Shown here: positions 44,374 to 54,230 of the stretch, piece by piece
How the letters are laid out: every line of letters begins with the position of its first letter
Numbering within the stretch: the stretch's first letter is position 1
From: Alloalcanivorax gelatiniphagus
GTDB lineage: Bacteria; Pseudomonadota; Gammaproteobacteria; Pseudomonadales; Alcanivoracaceae
Direction: 5' to 3'
Length of the DNA: 64,000 bases
NCBI RefSeq assembly: GCF_005938655.1
Contig: NZ_VCQT01000022.1
Span: 62,001 to 126,000, forward strand
The notes under the pieces: generated by a model
The model's input: the letters and a program-made list of their open reading frames with translations, nothing else
Databases searched by the model: none
What the model was told of the DNA's origin: nothing
Made by a program: the position numbers and the translations under genes

Positions 44374-45432
44374 ATGAACGCCAGTCTTGCCGCCGTCCGC
44401 GATGACGCGGACGTTTCGCCCGCCGCCAGGCGGGCCCTGCCCCTGCCCGGCCCCGCCGCCCTGCGCGAGGCGCTGCCGCTGGGCGCGGCGCAAGCCGACC
44501 AGGTCCGTGACCACCGCGACCAGGTGCGTGCCATTCTGCGTGGCGAGGACCCGCGCCTGCTGGTGATCACCGGGCCCTGTTCACTGCATGACCGGGACGC
44601 CGCCCTGGAATACGGCCGCCGCCTGAAGGCGCTCAACGACCAACTGGGCGATCGTCTGCTGCTGGTGATGCGCGCCTATGTGGAGAAGCCGCGCACCACG
44701 GTGGGCTGGAAAGGCATGCTCTACGATCCGCACCTGGACGGACGCGGCGATCTGGCCGAGGGGCTGCAACGCTCCCGGGCACTGCTGCTGGATCTGGTGG
44801 AACTGGGCCTGCCGGTGGCCACCGAGCTGCTTAGCCCGCTGGCGGCGGATTACCTGGCGGACACCCTGAGCTGGGCGGCGATTGGCGCGCGCACCACGGA
44901 ATCCCAGATTCACCGGGAAATGGTCAGCGGCCTGGCTCTGCCGGTGGGCTTCAAGAACGGCACCGACGGTGAGCTGGGCGCGGCCCGGGACGCCATGGGC
45001 GCCGCCGCCCATCCCCATGCCCACCTGGGTATCGACGACCACGGCCACCCGGCGCTGATCCAGACCGCCGGCAATCCGGACACCCATCTGGTGCTGCGCG
45101 GCGGCCGGCGCGGCCCCAATTACGACGCCGCCAGCGTGGCGGCGGCCCGCGACGCCCTGGAGAGCGCCGGCCTCCGCCTCCGTCTGGTGGTGGATTGCAG
45201 CCACGCCAACAGCGGCAAGGACCCGGCCCGGCAACCGGCGGTGCTCGACGAGCTGCTCGCCCAGCGCCGGGCCGGCGACCGTACCGTGGCCGGCGTGATG
45301 CTGGAAAGCCACCTGCACGGCGGCCAGCAGGCCCTGGGGCCGGAGCTGCGTTATGGCGTGTCGATCACCGATGCCTGCCTGGGCTGGGAGGCCACCGAAG
45401 CGGCCCTGACCGAGCTGGCCGGGGCGCTTTAG
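44374..45432 (+). CDS. 3-deoxy-7-phosphoheptulonate (DAHP) synthase, AroG/F/H type
   Basis: 352 aa, the first enzyme of the shikimate pathway, joining phosphoenolpyruvate and erythrose 4-phosphate. Motifs: VITGPCSLHDRDAALEY, EKPRTTVGWKG, ATELLSP, IGARTTESQIHREMVSG, GFKNGTDG, HLVLRGG, DCSHANSGKD and the metal-binding E and H in MLESHLHGG. Which E. coli isozyme (AroF, AroG, AroH) it matches cannot be told by eye, so no symbol is given. Regulated by the attenuator; enzyme feedback inhibition is also likely. Confidence 0.94.
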   Translation: MNASLAAVRDDADVSPAARRALPLPGPAALREALPLGAAQADQVRDHRDQVRAILRGEDPRLLVITGPCSLHDRDAALEYGRRLKALNDQLGDRLLLVMRAYVEKPRTTVGWKGMLYDPHLDGRGDLAEGLQRSRALLLDLVELGLPVATELLSPLAADYLADTLSWAAIGARTTESQIHREMVSGLALPVGFKNGTDGELGAARDAMGAAAHPHAHLGIDDHGHPALIQTAGNPDTHLVLRGGRRGPNYDAASVAAARDALESAGLRLRLVVDCSHANSGKDPARQPAVLDELLAQRRAGDRTVAGVMLESHLHGGQQALGPELRYGVSITDACLGWEATEAALTELAGAL

Positions 45433-45446
45433 GCCCTTTCCTGGCC

Positions 45447-46796
45447 CTAGGCCAGTACCGGAGCCGGCGCCCCTTCCTCCGCCGGCTCCGCGTCCTCGCC
45501 CTCGGCGGTGAGATTGAACACCGCCATTTCCCGGCGCAGGGTGCGCGCCTGGCTTTCCAAGCGGCCGGCGGCCTTGGCGGCGTCCGCCACCAGCGCCACG
45601 TTGTCCTGGGTGACCCGGTCCATTTCCACCACCGCGCGGCTGACCTGCTCGATGCCCTGGGTCTGCTCCCCGGAGGCGACCCGGATCGCCGCCATGATCT
45701 CGGTGACCCGGTCCATGGACGCGAGCATCTCCGACATGGTTTCGCCGGCCTGGTTGACGCGCTCGGCGCCCTGCCCCACCCGCTCCACGGTGTCCTCGAT
45801 CAGGGTACGGATTTCCTTGGCCAGGCCGCCGGTGTTCTGGGCCAGCTGCCGCACCTCGGACGCCACCACCGCGAAGCCCCGGCCATGTTCACCGGCGCGG
45901 GCCGCCTCCACCGACGCGTTGATCGCCAGGATATTGGTCTGGAAGGCGATGCCCTCGATGCGCCCGGTGATCTCCTGGATGCGCTCGGAACCGTCGCGGA
46001 TGCCGCTCATGGTGGAGGCCACCTCGCGGACCGCTTCGCCACCCCGTTGCGCCACCCGGCTGGCGCCCTGGGTGAGATCGTCCGCCTGACGGGCGTGTTC
46101 GTCGTTGTTGTGCACGGTGGCGGTCAGTTCCTCCATGCTCGCCGAGGTTTCCTCCAGGGAGGCGGCCAGCTGTTCGAAGCGGGCGGACAGGTCGGTGTTG
46201 CCGGTGGCGATTTCCCGGGAGCCGGCGTGGATGGTGTCGCTGCTGGCGCGGACCTGGCCGACGATGGCGGCCAGGTTGTCGCGCATGCGGCCCAGGCCGT
46301 TGTAGAGCTGGCCGATTTCGTTGTTGCCACGGCGCTCCACCGGCTCGGACAGGTCCCCGGCGGCCATGCGCTCGCAGTGGCCGGCCACCCGGCGCAGGGG
46401 TTCGATCACGTTCACCGTGATGCCCCACAGCACCACCGCCACCAGGGCCAGGGACAGCAGCATCACCGTGGCCAGCACCGCGTCGAGACGGTCCGCCATG
46501 GTGTGGAACGCCTCCACCCGGGTGCGCACCTTGTCGCCGGAATCCGCCAGCAGGGTGTCGGCGGCGGCCGCGGCGGCCTCCGCATTCAGCCCACGCTCCT
46601 CACCGAGCAACTTGATGTAGGCGTCACGCAGGGTATCGGTGCGGTCGCCGTGCAATTGGTTAAGCGCCTCGAACGCCTCACCGTTATGGTGATTGGCGTA
46701 GCCGCTCACCCCACCGATCAGCAACAACATGGCGGTAAACGCGGCCAGCACCAGGCTCCAGCTGCTTTTCACGGTCAGGTCGTCGAGCCACTTCAT
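45447..46796 (-). CDS. methyl-accepting chemotaxis protein
   Basis: 449 aa. TM1 at about 14-36, a short helical periplasmic loop (about 100 residues) with no recognised ligand domain, TM2 near 115-140, HAMP (about 140-195), then the signalling domain with the hairpin tip RIEGIAFQTNILAINASVEAARAGEHGRGFAVVASEVRQLAQ. The short sensor fits a four-helix-bundle-like or energy-sensing receptor. A C-terminal acidic tail without the NWETF tether motif. The ATG at 46796 has GGGAGA ahead. Confidence 0.94.
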   Translation of the reverse strand: MKWLDDLTVKSSWSLVLAAFTAMLLLIGGVSGYANHHNGEAFEALNQLHGDRTDTLRDAYIKLLGEERGLNAEAAAAAADTLLADSGDKVRTRVEAFHTMADRLDAVLATVMLLSLALVAVVLWGITVNVIEPLRRVAGHCERMAAGDLSEPVERRGNNEIGQLYNGLGRMRDNLAAIVGQVRASSDTIHAGSREIATGNTDLSARFEQLAASLEETSASMEELTATVHNNDEHARQADDLTQGASRVAQRGGEAVREVASTMSGIRDGSERIQEITGRIEGIAFQTNILAINASVEAARAGEHGRGFAVVASEVRQLAQNTGGLAKEIRTLIEDTVERVGQGAERVNQAGETMSEMLASMDRVTEIMAAIRVASGEQTQGIEQVSRAVVEMDRVTQDNVALVADAAKAAGRLESQARTLRREMAVFNLTAEGEDAEPAEEGAPAPVLA

Positions 46797-46941
46797 TTTT
46801 GTCTCCCACCAGCTTGGCAATGATCCGCAGCCTACTTCCGAACCCCGGCGATTGCGCGACATATCACCGTTTTCTTAATTTAAATCAAGGAATTAGGCTC
46901 CCCCCCGGCGGCGTCTGATCGACGGCCGGAATACAGACTGT

Positions 46942-46968
46942 TCATCGGCAAAACGCCAATAATCTTGA
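46942..46968 (-). promoter_or_regulatory. FliA (sigma-28) promoter of the chemoreceptor gene
   Basis: On the minus strand TCAAGATT (46968-46961), 11-bp spacer, GCCGATGA (46949-46942). The established gammaproteobacterial consensus is TAAA/TCAAG, N11 after TTT, and GCCGATAA. It lies 146 bp before the gene. The rest of 46797-47031 is AT-rich non-coding with no gene visible. Confidence 0.65.
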
Positions 46969-47031
46969 ATAAAAATTTCATAATGATCGGAACAAAGGGC
47001 CGCCCTTATTGTTGGCCGTGGTTGGGGTTTT

Positions 47032-47096
47032 GTAGGAGCGACTTTAGTCGCGATCAACCACCGTGCCAGATTTATCGCGACTGAAGTCGCTCCTAC
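47032..47096. repeat. REPIN (A/T subtype)
   Basis: GTAGGAGCGACTTTAGTCGC and inverse TCGCGACTGAAGTCGCTCC. The left half has a TT in place of TC in the loop. Confidence 0.88.
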
Positions 47097-47132
47097 AGCC
47101 CAATCAAAGCTACGGGGGCGCGGGAACCGCTA

Positions 47133-47157
47133 CAAAAAAAGCGGCCCGAAGGCCGCC
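47133..47157 (-). terminator. intrinsic terminator of the beta-helix/cytochrome gene
   Basis: GCGGCC, a TTCG tetraloop, GGCCGC, then seven T on the minus strand. Confidence 0.93.
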
Positions 47158-47184
47158 CGAGGAGGAGGAAAAAAGCGAAGGGTT

Positions 47185-50100
47185 TTAATTCCCGCAGCTG
47201 CCGGCGTTGGTGTAGTCGCCGTCCACCACGGTGTCGATCCACTGATTCATCAGCGCCGAGGCTTCGTCGTGGGCAACGCTGCGGGCGATGGGCGGCATCA
47301 TCCGCTGCGGGTCGTTCTCGGCGGCCAACCGGCAGGCGACGATGGAATCCGCGCTGCTGCCCGGCACCATGACGTGCTGGCGACCACAGGAGCCACCACC
47401 GGTGGCGGTGGGCTTCTTGCAGACCCCATAGCCGGCGTCCACGTCCCGGTAGTGATCCAGGTAGTAGCCGGTGTTGGAGGCGGCGCCCTTGTCGTTGTGA
47501 CAGTGCTGGCAGTTCACTTCCAGGTAGGCGCGTACCCGCTGCTCCACGTCCCCCGGCGAGTTGGCGGTGAGGCCGCCGTCGCCGGGCAGGTTCCAGCGCG
47601 GCAGGCGCTCGATGTTGGTGGCCACCCCCTGGCCGTCCAGTTCCAGTTCCGGGGCGCCGGCCAGCAGGCCCTGGTCGATCCAGTACTGCAGCTGGTTGAC
47701 GCGCGGGAAGCCGCCCTGGCCGTCAGTACCCATAAAGGCGCTCTCCGGCTGGTAGGCGCGGTTCAGGTTGCGCGGTTTCGGGCCGATGGGGGCACTGCCG
47801 CCGGGCCGGTCGTCGTTGCCGTGGCAGGTGATGCACTGGTTGGCGTTGGGCACCGAATAGCCGGCGGTCTCGCCGCTCAGCAGCTGGCCGGTGTTGGCGT
47901 CCCGGTAGTGCCAGTGCACCGCCCGGCTGCCGCCGGCCGGCGTGAAGCGCGCCACCTTTTCGCCGTTCTGTTCCTCCCAGATGTAGGGCAGCCCGGCCCA
48001 GAACGCCTTGCCGCTCTGGCTGGTGCGTTTGATCAGCAGCCGGGTTTCCACCAGCTCCTCGCTGCCGTTGGCTTCGTCGGTGAAGGCGAAGGTCTTGGCG
48101 ATCACCGTGCCCACCGGGAAGTCGATGGCGCCGTTCAGGTTGTTGCCGTCCTGGCCGTCCCGGTACACCGCCTGTTCCCCCGGCGGAATAAAGGCCACCC
48201 GGTACTTGGTGGCGTAGTCGGAGAACAGCTTGGTGTTGAGCACGAAGGGCACGCCGCCTTCATGGGGCAGGCTGCGCGGGTCCTGGGCGTCGGCGAACAG
48301 GTTGTATTGCGACAGCAGCGGGCAGTCCACCTCCAGCGCGGCGCGGTTGATCTCGCCCTCTTCCACTTCCTGCTCGCAGAGATGGGCGATGTATTCCTCG
48401 CTGGTGGCCGGATCGTAATCACCGCTGGGCTCGAACGGCGGGATCTCCACCCGGGGCAGCGGCGCCAACACCTGGCCGAAACGGGCCTGGCAGTCGTGGT
48501 CGGACAGCTTGGTGTCCGACGGGAAGTTCAGCAGACCGCCCACGATGTCGAGCAAGCCCCCGGGGGTGAGAATCGACAGGTCCTGGTCGAGCAGCCCCAT
48601 CACCAGTTCCAGCCCGTCGGTGCCGTGGAAGTTCAGGTACGGGGCGCTGTCGTCGGACAGTTCGTTGTCGTGGAAACAGGAGCCCCAGGTGGGCTGCTTG
48701 CGCTGGCCCTGGTCGTTGAACTTGTAGGCGTTGTAATGGCAGGACGGATTGGGGTGCTGGTTGGTATGGATCGGCTTGCCGTTTTCATCGGCGGGCACCG
48801 GGTTGCCCTGGGCGTCCACCGGATAGGGGCAGTCCGCGTCCAGGTCATCGCGCAGGCCGTCCCAGATAATGTGGGCGCCCTTGCCCAGATTGGCCAGGTT
48901 TTGCAGGCTGGAAAGCAGCTCCGTGGGGTTGTTCAGGGTCGGCAGATTTTTTAAACCGATCAGCGTGGGCAGCACGCTCTCGATGTCACCGGCCAGGGTT
49001 TTCTGCAGGTCCGGCGGCGGCAGATCGTAGCCGGAATTGCGCATCACGTTGTCGTGGATATGCAGCCCCTCGGTGTAGGGGTCCAGCTTTTTGTCGGCGG
49101 TGTTGCCGGGGCCGTCGATCAGCTCATAGCTGATGTACAGCACGGCGGCGGTGCTGTGGTCCTCGAACACATTGTCGTAGACCTCGATATTGTCATAGCC
49201 CAGGGTGATGAAACCCACGCCCCGGGGCACCACCGACACCAGGCCACTGTGGGCGAAGTTGTAGGTGTTGTTGTTGCGCGCCAGGTTGTTGACCATCACC
49301 GAGGTGTCGCCGTACTGGGTAATGTTTTCCAGGTCGTAGATCAGGAAGCCGCCGGTGTTGCACTCGGCCACGTTGTCGTCGTACTCGCCGCCCTGCACGT
49401 TCTCGATCTCGAAGCCCATCACGTTATAGGCGGCGCGGCTGTCGCGAATGATGGCGGTGCTGGTCTGGCCCACGTAAATACCGGCGTCGGAAGCGCCGAT
49501 GGATTCCGAGCCTTCCACCAGGATGTTTTCCGATTCCACCGGGTAGATGCCGTAGCGACCACTGGCGGAGCTGGGCACGTAGTCCGGCGCCGGGTCGCCT
49601 TCATTGAAGGGTGGCGCGGTGCAGGCCACGTTCAGGCGCTGACCGTAGTTGGCGGCGGTGATCAGCCCGCCACCGCCGGACCAGATGGCGCGCACGTTGC
49701 GCAGGGTGCCCCACTTCACGCCCTTGAGTTTGAAGGCGTCGCCGGGGGAATCCAGGATGGTCAGGTCGCTGACGGTGATGCCGCGCACGTTCAGCGCTTC
49801 CAGGCCGGTGACGTTGATGCTGTCACGGAACGACAGCACCGTCTTGTCCTTGCCGCAGCCCTTGATGGTCACGTCCTCGGTGGCCTGGATCAGCAGGCCC
49901 TCGTCCAGATCGAAGAAGCCGCAGCCGAATTCCAGGGTGTCCCGGGGCTTGAGCTGGATCATCGCCTCCACCATCTGGCGGGTGGCGTCCGGGCCCGGCG
50001 ACACCTGGAAGGTGCGGCCCTCGGTGAACGGGTCCGGGACTTCCTCCTCCGGCTGGTTGGGGGTGGGTGGCCCGCCACCGGCATCGCCGCCGCCGGAGCC

Positions 50101-50187
50101 GCCCCCACCGCCACCGCATCCCGTCATTACCAGACCCGCCGCCAACAGCCAGGCGGCGAACGCTAACCGGTACCGTTCGCTGACCAT
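47185..50187 (-). CDS. parallel beta-helix / diheme cytochrome c fusion lipoprotein
   Basis: 1000 aa. Signal peptide with C24 in VMTGC as a plausible lipidation site, then a Gly-rich linker. Residues about 75-420 form a right-handed parallel beta-helix domain (repeated VTIKGCGKDKTVLS, NVRGITVSDLTI and similar turns). The C-terminal half has two heme-binding sites, CITCHG and CQHCHN, in the SO_2930/HNE_0200-type diheme region. Established, from memory of TIGRFAM TIGR03805 and TIGR03806: these two families usually occur as adjacent genes. Here they are one polypeptide. Function unknown; an exported redox role is implied. Confidence 0.85.
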   Translation of the reverse strand: MVSERYRLAFAAWLLAAGLVMTGCGGGGGGSGGGDAGGGPPTPNQPEEEVPDPFTEGRTFQVSPGPDATRQMVEAMIQLKPRDTLEFGCGFFDLDEGLLIQATEDVTIKGCGKDKTVLSFRDSINVTGLEALNVRGITVSDLTILDSPGDAFKLKGVKWGTLRNVRAIWSGGGGLITAANYGQRLNVACTAPPFNEGDPAPDYVPSSASGRYGIYPVESENILVEGSESIGASDAGIYVGQTSTAIIRDSRAAYNVMGFEIENVQGGEYDDNVAECNTGGFLIYDLENITQYGDTSVMVNNLARNNNTYNFAHSGLVSVVPRGVGFITLGYDNIEVYDNVFEDHSTAAVLYISYELIDGPGNTADKKLDPYTEGLHIHDNVMRNSGYDLPPPDLQKTLAGDIESVLPTLIGLKNLPTLNNPTELLSSLQNLANLGKGAHIIWDGLRDDLDADCPYPVDAQGNPVPADENGKPIHTNQHPNPSCHYNAYKFNDQGQRKQPTWGSCFHDNELSDDSAPYLNFHGTDGLELVMGLLDQDLSILTPGGLLDIVGGLLNFPSDTKLSDHDCQARFGQVLAPLPRVEIPPFEPSGDYDPATSEEYIAHLCEQEVEEGEINRAALEVDCPLLSQYNLFADAQDPRSLPHEGGVPFVLNTKLFSDYATKYRVAFIPPGEQAVYRDGQDGNNLNGAIDFPVGTVIAKTFAFTDEANGSEELVETRLLIKRTSQSGKAFWAGLPYIWEEQNGEKVARFTPAGGSRAVHWHYRDANTGQLLSGETAGYSVPNANQCITCHGNDDRPGGSAPIGPKPRNLNRAYQPESAFMGTDGQGGFPRVNQLQYWIDQGLLAGAPELELDGQGVATNIERLPRWNLPGDGGLTANSPGDVEQRVRAYLEVNCQHCHNDKGAASNTGYYLDHYRDVDAGYGVCKKPTATGGGSCGRQHVMVPGSSADSIVACRLAAENDPQRMMPPIARSVAHDEASALMNQWIDTVVDGDYTNAGSCGN

Positions 50188-50409
50188 GATTCCACCCTCT
50201 TGTCGTGTTGTTGGCGGCCGGAGCGGCGCGCCTTTCTTGTTCGCCGTCTTGTGCAGCGATTTTCGTCAACCTTTTGGTACGTTTGTACAACGGGCGGACG
50301 TGAAGAGGTGTATGGATATTGTGAAGGGTTGGTGAATGGAGGCGGCCGTTAGCGTCGCATCGTAAGGAAGCGGCCGCCCCAGTTGAGTAAACAAAAAGTT
50401 CACACCATT

Positions 50410-50425
50410 AGCGAAATATGTCGCT
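50410..50425 (+). promoter_or_regulatory. inverted repeat upstream of the binding-protein operon
   Basis: AGCGA-N6-TCGCT, 62 bp before the SBP start. A candidate operator, possibly for the LysR regulator at the far end of the cluster. The remaining part of 50188-50486 shows no gene. Confidence 0.45.
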
Positions 50426-50486
50426 TTTTTAGCACGGGGCCCGCGGGCAGGATGAAGCCATCATTCCCAGCCACGGAGATTACTCC

Positions 50487-51488
50487 ATGCTTCATCTATC
50501 CATTTGCCGTTTGATGAGCGCCCTGCTGCTGGCGCTTGGCGTCGGCGCCCTGGCGTCACCGGCGCGGGCGGCGGACAAGCTGGTGTTCATGACCAGCTGG
50601 TACGCTCAGGCCGAGCACGGCGGCTTTTACCAGGCACTGGCCAGCGGTCTTTATGAAGAGGAAGGCCTGGACGTGACCATCAAGATGGGTGGTCCGCAGG
50701 TCAATTCCATGCAACTGCTGCTGGCCGGCGAAGCGGATGTGTACTCCGGTTTCGATTTCCGGATTCTCAGTGGCGTGGCGCGCGACCTGCCGCTGGTGGC
50801 CATCGCCGCCGTGTTCCAGCACGACATGAACGGCCTGATCACCCACCCGGACGTTACCGGCCTGGACGACATCGGCGACCGCTCCATTTTGATGTCGGCG
50901 TCGGCACGCAATTCCTGGTGGCCCTGGCTCCGGGACAAATACGGCCTCAGTGACGACCAGGTAAAACGCTACACCTTCAATATTCAGCCCTTCATCCGGG
51001 ACCCGAACGCGGTGCAGCAGGCCTTCGGCTCTTCCGAACCTTTCGTACTGAAAGACATGAACGTGCCCTACCGCTTCTATGCCTTCGCCGATCAGGGCTA
51101 CCCCCCCTATGGCTCCACCATCACCACTCGTCGTGACGTGCTGGTGGAAAAGCCGGACCAGCTGCGCCGCTTCCTGCGCGCCTCACTGAAGGGCTGGCGC
51201 GATTACCTGAAAGATCCGGCACTGGGCAATGCTCTGATCAAGCAAGAAAACCCCAAGATGACCGACCAGCAGTTGGCTTTCGCAGTGCACCACCTGCGCC
51301 AGGCCAACGCCGTGGGCAGCGGCGACGCCGCCGAACAGGGCATCGGCACCATCACTCGGGAACGGTGGCGGGCCACCTACCAGTACATGGTCGGCGCCGG
51401 CCTGCTGCCGGAAGACACCGACTGGGAAAGTGCATTCACCACCGATCTGATCGATGGCCTGGGTGTGATGCCCACGGCCAGCCAATAA
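50487..51488 (+). CDS. ABC transporter substrate-binding protein, NMT1/THI5-like
   Basis: 333 aa with a signal peptide cleaved after ARA (residues 26-28). The NMT1/THI5 fold is visible in LVFMTSWYAQAEHGGFYQALASGLYEEEGLDV and VQVNSMQLLLAGEADVYSG-like segments. Such proteins bind pyrimidine precursors, nitrate/sulfonate or other small organic ligands in the periplasm. No permease or ATPase gene accompanies it within the window. Cotranscribed with the enzymes that follow. Confidence 0.85.
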   Translation: MLHLSICRLMSALLLALGVGALASPARAADKLVFMTSWYAQAEHGGFYQALASGLYEEEGLDVTIKMGGPQVNSMQLLLAGEADVYSGFDFRILSGVARDLPLVAIAAVFQHDMNGLITHPDVTGLDDIGDRSILMSASARNSWWPWLRDKYGLSDDQVKRYTFNIQPFIRDPNAVQQAFGSSEPFVLKDMNVPYRFYAFADQGYPPYGSTITTRRDVLVEKPDQLRRFLRASLKGWRDYLKDPALGNALIKQENPKMTDQQLAFAVHHLRQANAVGSGDAAEQGIGTITRERWRATYQYMVGAGLLPEDTDWESAFTTDLIDGLGVMPTASQ

Positions 51489-51511
51489 ACACCGCCACAA
51501 GGAAACAGACC

Positions 51512-52900
51512 ATGGACATCAATGCCTTCCGCCGCGATATCGCCGGCATCGAACACAGTGACGACGCTACCCAGGTGCGCCGCAAAAGCCGCGACATGAC
51601 CACCACCTTCAGCCCGATTCTGCGTGATGAGTTGAAGGGCAAACTGGCCGATCTGGTGGTCAGCCCCCGCGACAAGGCCGAGGTCAGGCGCGTGGCGGCA
51701 GCCGCCGCCCGCCACCGGGTGCCGCTGCTGCCGCGCGGCGCCGGCACTTGCAACTGGGGTCAGGGCACGCCGCTGCAAGGCGGCGCGATACTGGACATGA
51801 CCGCGCTCAATCGCCGGATCAGCCTCGACCACGCCACGGTGCGGGTGGAACCGGGCATGATCGTACAGGCGGTGGACGATTACGCCGCCGACCAGAACCG
51901 CGAACTGCGCATGCACCCGTCCACCCGTCGTACCGCCACCCTGGGAGGCTTCCTCGGCGGCGGCCATGTCGGCGTCGGCAGTTGCACCTGGGGCATTCTG
52001 CGCGACCTGGGCAATGTGGTCGGCGTCGAGGTGATCAGCGTGGAGGAGGAACCCCGCGTGATGGAACTGCGTGGCGCCGAGGTCAACCGCGTGCATCACG
52101 CCTACGGCACCAACGGCATCATCACCGAAATCGAGATGCCCCTGGCGCCGGCTTATCGCTGGCGCGAGGCAATCGTCGATTTCAAGGACTTCATGAAAGC
52201 GGTGCGCTTCGGGGTAACGCTGAATGCCAGCGACGGCCTGGTAGTGAAAATGGTGGCCATCAACGAATGGCGCTACGCCCGCCTGTTCACCGCTCTTAAG
52301 CCCCATCTGCGCGATGAGCGTCATACCGTGCATGTCATGGTGGCGGACGACTTCGGCGAGGCGTTCGAAAGCCTGGTGGCCGACCACGGCGGCACCATCG
52401 TCTATCAGGGGCTGGAAGGTCAGGGTGACTTCAAACGGCCGCTCTATGAATTCAGCTTCGGTCACGCGCGCCTGCACGCCACCCGCACCGACCCATCGCT
52501 GGTGGCCAACATCGGCATTTTCCCGGACCACAACCTGTTTGCCGCCATCGAGCGGGTGCACCACAAGTTCTTCGACCTGGGACCGCTGCGCCTGGACATG
52601 AAACGCATGGACGGCCGTCTTACCGCGCAGGGCTCGCCGCTGTTCCAGTATCGTGATGAGGCCCATATGGCATCGGTGATCGAAGGCATGCAGGAAGAAG
52701 GCGTGGAAGCGGCCAACACCCACACCATGCACGTGAAGGAGAACGGCATGAAACCCATCGACGCCACGGAGATCGCCTTCAAACGGAGCATGGACCCGTT
52801 CAACCTGATGAACCCCGGCAAATTCGCCGCCGAGGAATTGGCCGCCCCCGGAAAAGGCGTGGCACTGCCGGCCTCCGGCTGGCGCTATCAAAAGGCCTGA
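51512..52900 (+). CDS. FAD-binding oxidoreductase (GlcD/VAO-PCMH type)
   Basis: 462 aa. The PCMH-type FAD domain is seen in DLVVSPRDKAEVRRVAAAAARHRVPLLPRGAGTCNWGQGTPL and GGFLGGGHVGVGSCTWG, and the C-terminal FAD-linked oxidase domain ends in MNPGKFAAEE, the usual terminal motif. ATG at 51512 with AAGGAAA upstream. Oxidises a hydroxyl or amine-type substrate; specificity unknown. Middle of the LysR-linked cluster. Confidence 0.88.
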   Translation: MDINAFRRDIAGIEHSDDATQVRRKSRDMTTTFSPILRDELKGKLADLVVSPRDKAEVRRVAAAAARHRVPLLPRGAGTCNWGQGTPLQGGAILDMTALNRRISLDHATVRVEPGMIVQAVDDYAADQNRELRMHPSTRRTATLGGFLGGGHVGVGSCTWGILRDLGNVVGVEVISVEEEPRVMELRGAEVNRVHHAYGTNGIITEIEMPLAPAYRWREAIVDFKDFMKAVRFGVTLNASDGLVVKMVAINEWRYARLFTALKPHLRDERHTVHVMVADDFGEAFESLVADHGGTIVYQGLEGQGDFKRPLYEFSFGHARLHATRTDPSLVANIGIFPDHNLFAAIERVHHKFFDLGPLRLDMKRMDGRLTAQGSPLFQYRDEAHMASVIEGMQEEGVEAANTHTMHVKENGMKPIDATEIAFKRSMDPFNLMNPGKFAAEELAAPGKGVALPASGWRYQKA

Positions 52901-52913
52901 GGAACGAGGACCG

Positions 52914-54230
52914 ATGATGCCATCTCACCTGAGTGCCCGCCCCGACCAACACTGGCTACACCGTGCCCGCGTGCCGGTCTCGCTCACGGAAGGCGCCGAG
53001 CTGGAAGCCGACGCCGAAGGCCTGGCCCTGGTCGACATCGAAATACGCAATGGCCTGATCGCCACGCTGCAGCCAGCCGCCGCCGAACCGCCGGCCAACG
53101 CCGACCACCTGGACGGCGGCCAGGTCTGGCCGCTATTCGTGGACATGCACACCCATCTGGACAAGGGCCATATCTGGGGCCGCGCACCGAACGCCGATGG
53201 CAGCCACGGTACCGCCGCCCGCACCGTGGCCGCCGACCGCCGTGCCCACTGGCGTTTCGAGGATGTGGCGCGCCGCTTCGACTTCGGCGTGCGTTGCGCC
53301 GTGGCCCACGGCACCGGCGCCCTGCGTACCCATCTGGACAGCTATGAAATCGCCCAGGCGGAAACCAGTTGGGCGGTGTTTGGCGAACAGCGCCGCCAAT
53401 GGGCCGACCACATCGACCTGCAGGCCGTGGCCATGGCCCGGCTGGATGCCTACCAGGGCGCCGACGGTGCCCGTCTGCTGGACCTGGTGGCCGAACACGG
53501 CGGCGTTGCCGGCGGCATCCTGAAAAGCGAAGGCCCCTTGGCACCGGCGCTGGATCATCTGTTACAGGGCGCCGCCGAGCGCGGCCTGGACCTGGACCTG
53601 CACGTGGATGAAACCCACGACCCGAATGCCCAGGGTCTGCGCGCGGTGGCGGAGGCGGTGCTACGCAACCGCTTTCCCGGCACCGTGACCTGTGGCCATT
53701 GCTGCAGTCTCGCCCGGCAGAGCGACGATGACATCGCCTTGACCCTGGCCCGGGTCAAGGCCGCAGGCCTGGCGGTGGTCACCCTGCCCATGGTCAACCT
53801 GTATTTGCAGGACCGGGGGACCGGCGGTACACCGCACTGGCGCGGCCTGACTCTGGTCAAGGAACTGCGGGCCGCCGGCGTGCCGGTGGCGGCGGCCAGC
53901 GACAATTGCCGCGACCCCTTTTTTGCGTTCGGCGACCACGACGGCCTGGAAGTGTTTCGTGAGTTCGTCCGCATCGCCCAACTGGACCCGGATTGGGCCG
54001 GCTGGTTCGGCGCCGTCACCCGCACCCCGGCGGCCATCATGGGGCTGGCGCGGCGCGGCCGGCTGGCGGTGGGCCTGCCCGCCGATCTGGTGTTATTTCG
54101 CGGCCGTTCAATGAGCGAGTTGCTGGCCCGTCCGCAGACCGACCGGCGAGTGCTGCACAGGGGCCGTGATATCGACACCGCCCTGCCGGACTACCGGGAA
54201 CTGGATGATCTGATCGGAGCCGTTTCATGA
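52914..54230 (+). CDS. amidohydrolase, cytosine deaminase-like
   Basis: 438 aa. Metal ligands: H79 and H81 in DMHTHLDKGH, a further His in the CGHCC region, and an Asp in ASDNCRDP. HVDETHD supplies the catalytic Glu of the cytosine-deaminase subgroup. Acts on a cyclic amidine/amide ring (cytosine, creatinine, hydantoin-like). GAGGACC precedes the ATG. It overlaps the GlcG-like gene by 4 bp. Confidence 0.87.
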   Translation: MMPSHLSARPDQHWLHRARVPVSLTEGAELEADAEGLALVDIEIRNGLIATLQPAAAEPPANADHLDGGQVWPLFVDMHTHLDKGHIWGRAPNADGSHGTAARTVAADRRAHWRFEDVARRFDFGVRCAVAHGTGALRTHLDSYEIAQAETSWAVFGEQRRQWADHIDLQAVAMARLDAYQGADGARLLDLVAEHGGVAGGILKSEGPLAPALDHLLQGAAERGLDLDLHVDETHDPNAQGLRAVAEAVLRNRFPGTVTCGHCCSLARQSDDDIALTLARVKAAGLAVVTLPMVNLYLQDRGTGGTPHWRGLTLVKELRAAGVPVAAASDNCRDPFFAFGDHDGLEVFREFVRIAQLDPDWAGWFGAVTRTPAAIMGLARRGRLAVGLPADLVLFRGRSMSELLARPQTDRRVLHRGRDIDTALPDYRELDDLIGAVS

